Origin: an uncultured Oscillospiraceae bacterium
Lineage (GTDB): Bacteria; Bacillota; Clostridia; Oscillospirales; Acutalibacteraceae
Assembly: GCA_900541565.1 (NCBI GenBank)
Contig: UQKB01000010.1
Coordinates: 1-64,000, forward strand
DNA length: 64,000 nt
Direction of reading: 5' to 3'
Shown here piece after piece: positions 42,362 through 49,382 of the stretch. A model generated the notes under the pieces. That model saw only the letters and a program-made list of their open reading frames with translations. It made no database searches and was not told the DNA's origin. Each line of letters begins with the position of its first letter. Positions within the stretch are counted from its first letter, which is position 1. A program made the position numbers and the translations under genes.

Positions 42362-44094
42362 GCTTTCTGTGCCTCCTTGGTTTGCGATTCGTAAATTTCT
42401 CGATACACCGGGCAGGTTTTAAGCAGTTTATCATGCTTGCCGATTCCCGCCATGCGGCCTTCGTGCAGGACGATGATCTGATCTGCGTTTTGGATGGTGC
42501 TGACACGCTGGGCAATAATCAATACGGCGGCATCTTTGGTTTCTGTTACCAGCGCTTTGCGCAGTGCCGCGTCGGTTTTGAAATCCAGGGCGGAAAAACT
42601 ATCGTCAAAGATATAGAGCTCCGGTTTTTTGACCAACGCCCGGGCAATGGAAAGCCGCTGCTTTTGTCCGCCGGAAAAGTTGGTGCCGCCCTGTGCAACA
42701 AAAGAATGCAGACCATCCGGCAGAGAACGGATAAAATCGCCCGCCTGGGCTACATCTGCGGCATGCATCAGCTCTTCTTCACTGGCATTTTTATTGCTGT
42801 AACGAAGGTTATCGGCAATAGTTCCGGAAAACAGCCATGCTTTTTGCTGTACATAGGCCAGGTGGTCCCGCAGGTAGCGCTGGGGCATCTGTCGGATGTC
42901 TGTACCGTTGAGGCAAACAGAGCCCTGGGTTACGTCATGAAACCGCAGGATCAGGGAGGCAACCGTCGATTTTCCGCTGCCGGTACCACCAATCACTGCG
43001 GTGGTTTCTCCACGCCTGCAAACAAAATCTAAATGATGCAGGGTATTTTCCTCCGCATCGGCAAAGCGGAAAGAAACGTCGCGGAAAGCCAGTACTTCAG
43101 AATTTTGTTCATCAAAGTTTCGGGGATCTTCGGTAACTATATCCTGAATTTCAGGCGTGTGCTCCAAAACAGCCCGCACACGATCGCAGCATTCCAAAGC
43201 ACGGGGCATGGTCAGGATAACGATTTGCGCCATCATCAAAAAGAACAGCACCATCATTGCATATTCAATAACAGCAGTAATGTCTCCGATTTGAAAACTT
43301 CCTGCATGGATTCGCCCGCCGCTGAGCCAGTAGACGATGACGACAAAAAGATTCATGCAGAAAAAAGACAGACCATCCAGATTGGCAAACCGGCGGTTTG
43401 CTTTGATAGAGGTTTTGGCATAATTGAGAAAGGTCTTTCCCATACGCAACTCTTCCCGGCTTTCGTTGTTAAAAGCACGGACTACACGGACGCCGGTGAT
43501 ATTTTCCAGCAAAACGGTGGTCATACGATCCAGCAGCTTTTGCAGCTTTTTAAACAGAGGGGCTGCGCTTCGCATAATAAAAAACGCTAGAATCAAAACA
43601 ATTACGACTACGGCCAGCAGAATAAAGCCCATTTCCACATCCAGGCTGAACGACAGCGCCAATGCAATAGCAAAGATAACAGGAACCGGCAGCACCATCT
43701 GAATAAAGCTGGTTAATGCAAACTGGATGGTGGTAATGTCCGACACTGTTCGGGTGGTGATGGAGGCTGTTCCAAAATGGCGAAAATCGTAAATGGACAG
43801 CTTTAGGGATTTGTTGTAGACAGCCACGCGCATATCTTTGCCCACCCGTGCAGCCAAAGTGGCGCAGGTGTAACCGCCAAGGATGGCGCAGCCTCCGGAC
43901 AGAACAGAAACCGCCGCCATTTGCAGACCGGTATAGACGAGCGCTTCAAAAGAAGCGCCGGAAGTGCCCTGGTTGAGCATCTGTGCGGCCAAAGTGGGAA
44001 TAAACAAAGCCCCGGCCACGTCGATGATCAAAAGCAAAATGGTGAGGGCACACAATTTCCGGTGTGGCTTAATAAATTGCAAAATGAGTTTCAT
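42358..44094 (-). CDS. heterodimeric ABC exporter, degenerate half
   Basis: A 578-aa half-transporter: membrane domain about 1-310, Walker A GGTGSGKSTV, signature NFSGGQKQRL, Walker B LYIFDDSFSALD. The catalytic glutamate is aspartate and the H-loop histidine is glutamine (IIAQRVSTI), so one ATP site of the dimer is non-catalytic. This asymmetry is the rule for TM287/288-like exporters. It is first in the pair and overlaps the second by ATGA. A structured leader lies just upstream, and a MarR regulator precedes that. Confidence 0.93.
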   Translation of the reverse strand: MKLILQFIKPHRKLCALTILLLIIDVAGALFIPTLAAQMLNQGTSGASFEALVYTGLQMAAVSVLSGGCAILGGYTCATLAARVGKDMRVAVYNKSLKLSIYDFRHFGTASITTRTVSDITTIQFALTSFIQMVLPVPVIFAIALALSFSLDVEMGFILLAVVVIVLILAFFIMRSAAPLFKKLQKLLDRMTTVLLENITGVRVVRAFNNESREELRMGKTFLNYAKTSIKANRRFANLDGLSFFCMNLFVVIVYWLSGGRIHAGSFQIGDITAVIEYAMMVLFFLMMAQIVILTMPRALECCDRVRAVLEHTPEIQDIVTEDPRNFDEQNSEVLAFRDVSFRFADAEENTLHHLDFVCRRGETTAVIGGTGSGKSTVASLILRFHDVTQGSVCLNGTDIRQMPQRYLRDHLAYVQQKAWLFSGTIADNLRYSNKNASEEELMHAADVAQAGDFIRSLPDGLHSFVAQGGTNFSGGQKQRLSIARALVKKPELYIFDDSFSALDFKTDAALRKALVTETKDAAVLIIAQRVSTIQNADQIIVLHEGRMAGIGKHDKLLKTCPVYREIYESQTKEAQKA

Positions 44095-44128
44095 AGGTGT
44101 ATCAAATCCTTTCTTTAATAAATAAAAG

Positions 44129-44160
44129 GCGCCTGGTTACTTTTTTAAATAACCGGGCGC
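44129..44160 (-). terminator. terminator-like hairpin in the exporter leader (possible attenuator)
   Basis: On the minus strand GCGCCCGGTTA pairs with TAACCAGGCGC and is followed by CTTTTATTTATT. It lies 34 bases before the exporter start codon and after the marR gene, so read-through from the marR promoter must pass it. Confidence 0.7.
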
Positions 44161-44181
44161 ACCCGACATCTTATCGACTAT

Positions 44182-44217
44182 GGCTGAGGATTTGCTCAGC
44201 CGGCCATTGCGATGGCC
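44182..44217 (-). other. paired hairpins in the exporter leader
   Basis: GGCTGAG/CTCAGCC (44182-44188 with 44195-44201) and GGCCAT/ATGGCC (44202-44207 with 44212-44217). A GGAGG (minus strand, 44225-44221) precedes a minimal frame at 44207-44196 coding Met-Ala-Gly-stop, whose start codon is in the second stem. Confidence 0.55.
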
Positions 44218-44248
44218 AGTCCTCCGATGAACGATAGCTTCTATAACG

Positions 44249-44713
44249 TTATTCAATTGTGCTTTTGTCCGCATGTGGTTTTAGCAGATCCCAAATGCAC
44301 TTTGTATATTTTTGGGTAAGTGTTATAAGTGCAGCGCGTTCGTCCTTTTTTAACATAGTCCATGCTTTTTCTTCAATCTGATGCATTTGAACAACATGCT
44401 TTTCCACGATTGACCTCCCGGCGGCTGTCAGAAACGCCTGCTTGGAGCGCTGGTTTTTTTCGTATGGCTCCAACCGGATCAACCCCTTTTTTCGCAACTG
44501 CTTGAAAGCGGAATTGAGTGTCTGGCGGCTAAGCGAAAGCTGATTGCTGATCTGGCTTTGAGTTACCACACCCTCATATATGAAAAGCAGGGACCAATAC
44601 TCGGCATCCGACAGTCCGCAGGATTTCGGAAATAGAGAATAGGTATTGTCCAGTTCCATCATTGCTTCCCGGAAGGATGCTAAGCTGATAGAGTGCAGTA
44701 TATCCTTTTTCAT
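44249..44713 (-). CDS. MarR-family regulator of the ABC exporter
   Basis: A 154-aa winged-helix regulator. The DNA-binding part is SQISNQLSLSRQTLNSAFKQ followed by the wing LIRLEPYEKNQRSKQAFLT; flanking helices form the dimer. It lies directly upstream of the exporter pair on the same strand and probably represses its own promoter until a drug-like ligand binds. The start at 44713 follows GGGGGC; a more upstream in-frame start has no ribosome site. Confidence 0.88.
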   Translation of the reverse strand: MKKDILHSISLASFREAMMELDNTYSLFPKSCGLSDAEYWSLLFIYEGVVTQSQISNQLSLSRQTLNSAFKQLRKKGLIRLEPYEKNQRSKQAFLTAAGRSIVEKHVVQMHQIEEKAWTMLKKDERAALITLTQKYTKCIWDLLKPHADKSTIE

Positions 44714-44766
44714 TTGCAGGCCCCCAATCAATCCGAAATCATATTGTACGAAATCGGACGATTGAC

Positions 44767-44795
44767 AGTATATACGGCTTAATCCTTTTTGTCAA
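44767..44795 (-). promoter_or_regulatory. promoter of the marR-exporter operon
   Basis: On the minus strand: TTGACA (44795-44790), 17-bp spacer, TATACT (44772-44767). Just downstream two direct repeats of GATTTCG, 15 bp apart (44730-44753), are candidate MarR sites. Confidence 0.85.
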
Positions 44796-44933
44796 GTCTT
44801 TTTTTAAATATATTACAGGCAATTAAAAACGACAGGTTGCCTCTTCCGCAAGAAGGACAGTGTGGCAGCTATAATTGCTTTCCAGAAAAGCGGCGGCAGA
44901 TTTTTCATTTTCTTTGCATTCAATTCCCTCCTC

Positions 44934-44961
44934 TTGACTGGCTGCGGTTTCTTAGTATAAT
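44934..44961 (+). promoter_or_regulatory. promoter of the MerR-family gene
   Basis: TTGACT (44934-44939), 16-bp spacer, TATAAT (44956-44961). Confidence 0.75.
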
Positions 44962-44963
44962 AT

Positions 44964-44978
44964 GTATAGATACTATAC
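44964..44978. promoter_or_regulatory. dyad GTATAG-ATA-CTATAC after the -10 box
   Basis: A 6-bp-arm inverted repeat starting 3 bases after the -10 box, covering the expected transcription start; likely autorepression by the MerR-type regulator that follows. Confidence 0.55.
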
Positions 44979-45002
44979 AGTCAAGAGGGGAAATGGATAT
45001 TT

Positions 45003-45830
45003 GTGCATAAAAGTGAGCGGCCGCGTTACCTTACCATCAGCGAGTTTTCTAAAATTGCTGAAGTCAGCAGAAAAGCCCTGATTTTTTACGATAATATTGG
45101 GCTCTTTTCGCCGGAATTTACCGCCGAAAACGGATATCGCTATTATTCGCATGAACAGATTTACAGGATCGCCGTGATCAATACTTTAAAGGAACTGGGG
45201 ATGCCGCTGAATCAAATTAAGGATTACATGCAAAGGGCTACTCCCCATGATGCGCTTGCGTTGTTAAAAACACAGGGAAAGGTTCTGACACAAAGAATTA
45301 TGCGGTTGCAGGGTATACAAGATATGCTCAATGTTAAAAAACAAGATTTGGAAAACGGTATTCAGACAAATATTTCTCAGATAAAAATGATTCACCAAGA
45401 AGAAAGGCCTATCTTTATCAGTGATCCCATCGAATTGAGAAAGACGGAGCTTCCCGATGCGGTATGGCTTAATTTCTATTTAAAATGCAAGGAAAAGGGC
45501 GTTGCTTTTGGATACCCGGAAGGTTTTTTGGTAGAAAAAGAGAACCTGCTTTCCGGCAGAACATGCCTTGCAAACCGCATTATATGCTATGTGGGAAAGC
45601 GGGCGTATGCCAACAGCTGCATGCCGAAGGGAACCTACCTTTCCGCTTGCGGTCGGGGAAGTTTTGACGATACACAGCCAATTTACAGCAGACTGCTGCG
45701 GCATATCAGGGAACAGCAGCTTACCATTGTCGGCTGCGCCTATGAGGAACGTCTGATCGACGAAATTGCGACAATGAACACAGACTCCCAAATCATACGG
45801 GTCAGTATTCAAATTCTTGAGGATAATTGA
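45003..45830 (+). CDS. MerR-family regulator with effector-binding domain
   Basis: A 275-aa regulator. N-terminal MerR helix-turn-helix (YLTISEFSKIAEVSRKALIF, then YDNIGLFSPEF), a dimerisation helix (about 85-125) and a C-terminal GyrI-like ligand-binding domain (about 130-275), the arrangement of BltR/BmrR that senses lipophilic cations. GTG start; GAGGGG is about 12 bases upstream, which is long. Its target may be the neighbouring AraC gene or itself. Confidence 0.83.
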   Translation: MHKSERPRYLTISEFSKIAEVSRKALIFYDNIGLFSPEFTAENGYRYYSHEQIYRIAVINTLKELGMPLNQIKDYMQRATPHDALALLKTQGKVLTQRIMRLQGIQDMLNVKKQDLENGIQTNISQIKMIHQEERPIFISDPIELRKTELPDAVWLNFYLKCKEKGVAFGYPEGFLVEKENLLSGRTCLANRIICYVGKRAYANSCMPKGTYLSACGRGSFDDTQPIYSRLLRHIREQQLTIVGCAYEERLIDEIATMNTDSQIIRVSIQILEDN

Positions 45831-45881
45831 AAAAGCAGTACACATGCTCATTATAGAATTCCAAGCATATGATGAAAGATT

Positions 45882-46781
45882 ATGAAAAAATGTCTTCAAA
45901 AGCTGGCAGAGATGACACGGGCACTTTTGCTGTCAAAGGAGAGCGGCAAAACCCTAGTGCCATATTTAACGGCATACCGATTTAAGTGCAGGACAATACA
46001 AATGCCAACGGTTGGGTTGCCGTATTTATATTTGATTGTCGATGGCTCCATGCGGCTGCATACCCCTTCGGGAATATTGGATTATAGCGCCGGGCAGTAT
46101 TCGGTATCGGCAATTGATACTCCAATATCCGGCCAGGTATTAACCTTTTCCGAAAGCATGGATTTTTTGGCTTTGTCTGTTGCATTCACAGCAGATGATG
46201 TGATCTCTGTCGTCTTAGACATGGACGGCGATCTGGTCGAACGGGTATTAAATGAAAAAATAGCGGGCAGAACGATGGAAATATCTGACGACAATGTAAT
46301 AGAGGCTATTGTAAAGTTATACTCTTTAATTGATGAACCGGACCGGATTTCTTTTTTAGGGAAACATATCAAGCGGGAAATTATATTCAATGTTTTATGC
46401 GGCTCCTGCGGGAAACAATTTATCCAAAGTATGATCCATATTGGGCAGGCGGAAGAAATCTATGCGGCCAATAGCTGGATTAAGCAAAACTTTAAAAAAT
46501 CCTTTACAGTAGAAGAACTAGCGGAACAGAGAAACATGAGTATTTCCAACTTTCACCAAAAGTTTAAATGCGCCGTGGGGATGGGGCCGTTGCAATGCCA
46601 GAAACGGTTGCGCCTTACCGAAGCCAGAAGGATGATGCTGGACGAGAATGCCACAGTTACAGCCGCTTCTTTTGAGGTGGGGTATGAAAGTGTTTCACAG
46701 TTTATCAGAGATTACAGGAAAACATTTGGATCAGCGCCAAAGGAAGATATTTTGCATCTTCGTGATCATTTAAAGAAATAG
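45882..46781 (+). CDS. AraC-family regulator
   Basis: A 299-aa protein with an N-terminal AraC_N-type cupin domain (about 30-180) and the C-terminal double helix-turn-helix (about 200-295): FTVEELAEQRNMSISNFHQK and TVTAASFEVGYESVSQFIRD. Proteins like this often control an adjacent dehydrogenase or reductase. Here the next gene encodes a GlcG/HbpS-like protein. The ATG has only weak ribosome-site similarity (GATGAAAGAT). Confidence 0.87.
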   Translation: MKKCLQKLAEMTRALLLSKESGKTLVPYLTAYRFKCRTIQMPTVGLPYLYLIVDGSMRLHTPSGILDYSAGQYSVSAIDTPISGQVLTFSESMDFLALSVAFTADDVISVVLDMDGDLVERVLNEKIAGRTMEISDDNVIEAIVKLYSLIDEPDRISFLGKHIKREIIFNVLCGSCGKQFIQSMIHIGQAEEIYAANSWIKQNFKKSFTVEELAEQRNMSISNFHQKFKCAVGMGPLQCQKRLRLTEARRMMLDENATVTAASFEVGYESVSQFIRDYRKTFGSAPKEDILHLRDHLKK

Positions 46782-46902
46782 GCAAGTTTTTTGCAGAAAT
46801 GGGCAAGCAAAGCATAGCTTCCTACTGTTAAGCTATAAGCAGCATGAAAATAGAGGTTAATCCGTTTTCATGCCAATTTTTCAAAACAGGGGGAGTATTC
46901 AC

Positions 46903-47313
46903 ATGATTTTAACGGATGCGTTATGCGACGAACTGTGTGCTGCTGCACGGGAAAAAAGCAGAGAAATAGGAATTGATATCAGCTTTGCAATCAGCGATGA
47001 AAATGGATTGTCCAGAGCATATCGCCGTTATGGAGAAGCACTGGTACTAAGCATTACACTTGTACCGGGAAAAGCCTATACAGCGGCTGTTACACAGTGC
47101 AAAACAAAAGATGTTGCGGCCTGTGCTGCGGAGGGTGCTTCCCTGATGGCAATTCAGGCCAATGACCCAAAGATTACACTGGTGGCCGGTGGATATCCAC
47201 TGTTTGTCAACGGAAAGATTGCGGGCGGTATTGGTGTTGGAGGCGGCACAGAAGAACAGGATTGTGCCATAGCCGAGTATGTGGTTTCCATTTTTGAAAG
47301 GCTGGTAAAGTGA
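46903..47313 (+). CDS. GlcG/HbpS-family protein (DUF336)
   Basis: A 136-aa protein with the typical C-terminal GGYPLFVNGKIAGGIGVGGG and DCAIAEYVVS. Relatives bind heme (HbpS of Streptomyces), corrinoids or diols, or occur in glycolate and propanediol operons; the role here is open. No signal peptide, so it is cytoplasmic. The start at 46903 follows GGGGGAG. It lies 121 bases after the AraC gene. Confidence 0.82.
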   Translation: MILTDALCDELCAAAREKSREIGIDISFAISDENGLSRAYRRYGEALVLSITLVPGKAYTAAVTQCKTKDVAACAAEGASLMAIQANDPKITLVAGGYPLFVNGKIAGGIGVGGGTEEQDCAIAEYVVSIFERLVK

Positions 47314-47720
47314 GCTTTTCAAGTCAAATTTGTACTTGCACAAATTTGGATTGCTTACTGCATCCTTTAAAGCACGGCAAGAGATGTATGCCCAATATTT
47401 CTGAAACTCTCAAGCTACATCAAATGCCGAACTGCTTTTTATACTGATCAGCCCTTCCAAATCAAGAGCAGGCGATACTTTTTAGGATTTTGTCCATTTA
47501 ATCTTGAAAAGTCATTCTTAAATTAGGCAGCATATAACTTTCGATTAATGACAAAAAAGTAAAACGGGCTGTCAGCAGTAGGCTGACTGCCCGTTTTACA
47601 TAAATAATGTATTCGTTGCAATTTCCTCCAGATTTGTTTTTGTTAAACTGGCTTTTACTTAAGTTATAAGATTTGCGTTATAAAAGCGTATTATTTGCCT
47701 GTATATCCTTTTTGTATGGT
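47314..47720. other. 407-bp intergenic region with two inverted repeats
   Basis: CAAATTTGT / ACAAATTTG (47325-47333 with 47340-47348) follows the HbpS-like gene. A long stem, 47559-47576 with 47582-47599, has one mismatch and ends in TTTTAC; it is a bidirectional terminator for this gene and the convergent ZIP gene. No further gene seen. Confidence 0.7.
47559..47599. terminator. bidirectional terminator
   Basis: GTAAAACGGGC, T, GTCAGC pairs with GCTGAC, T, GCCCGTTTTAC; both sides carry the A/T-run needed for termination. Confidence 0.85.
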
Positions 47721-48512
47721 TTATCCAAGCGCAATGTCCAGGATCATCATAATTAAAAAACCGCCCATTACGCTTAGCGTTCCAATATGAGAATGTTCGC
47801 CCAGATGTGCTTCCGGGATCAGCTCTTCCACAACAACGTACAGCATTGCGCCTGCGGCAAATGATAAAAGCCAGGGCATAAGCGGTTGTATGTTTCCTGC
47901 CACAAGTACGGCCAGAATACCAAAAATCGGCTCAACAATGCCGGAAAGGCTGCCATACAAAAAGCTGCGTATTGCAGAAAGCCCCTCCCGGCGCAACGGC
48001 AGAGAAATTGCCGCGCCTTCCGGAAAGTTTTGTATACCCATACCAAGCGCCAGCGCCAGTGCCGCCGCATAAAAGCCCGGATCGTTCCCTTTTTGGGCGG
48101 CTAAGGCAAAGGAAAGCCCCACAGCCATGCCCTCGGGAATATTATGCAGGGTAACGGCAGACACCAGCAGGGTTGTGCGTTTAAAAGAGGCGTGTAGCCC
48201 TTCTGGCTGTGCAGCCTGTGCATGTAAATGCGGCAAAAGGCCGTCCAGCAGCATCAAAAAGACAATACCCAGGATGAACCCCCCCGCTGCTGGCAGCCAG
48301 CCGATCTGCCCGGCTTCTTCGGCCGTTTGGATCGCCGGGATCAGCAGGCTCCATATAGATGCGGCAATCATAACGCCGGCGGCAAAGCCTAAAAATACGC
48401 GCTGCATATTTGGATGAATTTTCTTTTTAAAGAAAAAAACGAGCGAAGCGCCCAATGCGGTCATCAAAAAAGTAAAGCCGGTGCCGGCGGCTGCCAATAA
48501 AACCGGATGCAT
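47721..48512 (-). CDS. ZIP-family zinc transporter
   Basis: A 263-aa membrane protein with eight helices. The metal-binding helices are visible as HNIPEGMAVGLSFA and NFPEGAAISLPL, diagnostic of the GufA-like ZIP branch; a histidine-containing loop (LLPHLHAQ) lies between helices 3 and 4. It should import zinc, possibly iron or manganese. It is divergent from the ArsR-HMA-P1B efflux operon, so import and export may be controlled from one region. Confidence 0.92.
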   Translation of the reverse strand: MHPVLLAAAGTGFTFLMTALGASLVFFFKKKIHPNMQRVFLGFAAGVMIAASIWSLLIPAIQTAEEAGQIGWLPAAGGFILGIVFLMLLDGLLPHLHAQAAQPEGLHASFKRTTLLVSAVTLHNIPEGMAVGLSFALAAQKGNDPGFYAAALALALGMGIQNFPEGAAISLPLRREGLSAIRSFLYGSLSGIVEPIFGILAVLVAGNIQPLMPWLLSFAAGAMLYVVVEELIPEAHLGEHSHIGTLSVMGGFLIMMILDIALG

Positions 48513-48594
48513 AAAATCCCTCCTGTTATATGCGTATTGTTTCCCCGTTGTGAAAAAGGATGCGGGATATGTTCAATTGAATCTTATACTTTAT

Positions 48595-48623
48595 ACTATA
48601 AAATAGAACGGAATGCAAGTCAA
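48595..48623 (-). promoter_or_regulatory. promoter of the ZIP gene
   Basis: Minus strand: TTGACT (48623-48618), 17-bp spacer, TATAGT (48600-48595). Confidence 0.75.
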
Positions 48624-48660
48624 TATCAAAGCACTGTGTAAAAAAATTTTCAGAAAACAG

Positions 48661-48689
48661 TTGACAAATATGAATCTATATCTTATCAT
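48661..48689 (+). promoter_or_regulatory. promoter of the metal-efflux operon
   Basis: TTGACA (48661-48666), 17-bp spacer, TATCAT (48684-48689). Confidence 0.88.
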
Positions 48690-48708
48690 ATGAATAGATG
48701 TTCATATG
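48687..48708. promoter_or_regulatory. ArsR/SmtB-type operator
   Basis: CATATGAA-N6-TTCATATG overlaps the end of the -10 box. It matches the 12-2-12-like dyads (ATGAA...TTCAT) bound by SmtB/CzrA-type metal sensors. Confidence 0.82.
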
Positions 48709-48723
48709 AAAGGACGTGAAAGA

Positions 48724-49086
48724 ATGGAAAGAGAAACACAGGAGCAAACGGGAGCCTTTTTATGTGTGCACAGCGACGTTGTGAAAAAAGTGGTTTCCAA
48801 AATGCCGCCGGATGAAACCCTGTACGATTTATCGGAGCTTTTTAAGGTTTTTGGGGACTCGACAAGAATTAAAATCCTTTATGCGCTGTTTGAAGCGGAG
48901 CTTTGCGTGTTTGATATTGCGCAGCTTTTAAACCTTACGCAGACAGCGGTGTCTCATCAGCTGCGCATATTAAAAGCCAACAAGCTGGTTAAATTCCGCC
49001 GGGAGGGGAAAATTGTTTTTTACTCCTTAGCGGATGACCATGTACGCAGCATTATCAATCAGGGTATGGAGCATGTAGAAGAATAA
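48724..49086 (+). CDS. ArsR/SmtB-family metal-sensing repressor
   Basis: A 120-aa winged-helix repressor. The DNA-binding helix is FDIAQLLNLTQTAVSHQLRI; the wing is LVKFRREGKIVFYSL. Probable metal ligands are the N-terminal C and H (LCVHSD), ELCVFD near the alpha-3 helix, and the C-terminal DDHVRSIINQGMEH, which fits the alpha-5 sites of Zn/Cd sensors. The start at 48724 has AAGGA upstream. It should release its operator when zinc or cadmium is in excess and so induce the HMA protein and P1B ATPase behind it. Confidence 0.9.
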   Translation: MERETQEQTGAFLCVHSDVVKKVVSKMPPDETLYDLSELFKVFGDSTRIKILYALFEAELCVFDIAQLLNLTQTAVSHQLRILKANKLVKFRREGKIVFYSLADDHVRSIINQGMEHVEE

Positions 49087-49123
49087 ACTGGGTGACAGCA
49101 TTCTATGGAAAGGTGGATTCATT

Positions 49124-49342
49124 ATGAAAAAAACATATAAGCTGGTGGACTTGGATTGTGCCAATTGCGCTCGAAAAATGGAGGAAGCGATCAGAAAAAT
49201 TAACGGCGTACAAGATGTAAGCGTTAGCTTTTTGTCGCAAAAATTGACCCTTACAGCCGATGACGCACAGTATGAAAGCGTTTTACAGGAGGCCGTTAAA
49301 GCCTGCAAGCGGGTGGAGCCGGACTGTAAAATCAAACTTTAA
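49124..49342 (+). CDS. stand-alone heavy-metal-associated (HMA) domain protein
   Basis: A 72-aa metallochaperone. The CxxC site is in VDLDCANCARKMEEA. In relatives this module is the N-terminal domain of the P1B ATPase; here the ATPase lacks it and the module is a separate protein, a known arrangement in clostridia. It likely hands metal to the ATPase encoded 40 bases downstream. Confidence 0.9.
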   Translation: MKKTYKLVDLDCANCARKMEEAIRKINGVQDVSVSFLSQKLTLTADDAQYESVLQEAVKACKRVEPDCKIKL

Positions 49343-49382
49343 TGCCAGTTTAAAACAGAGCGGATAGAAAAGAGGAGGCTTT

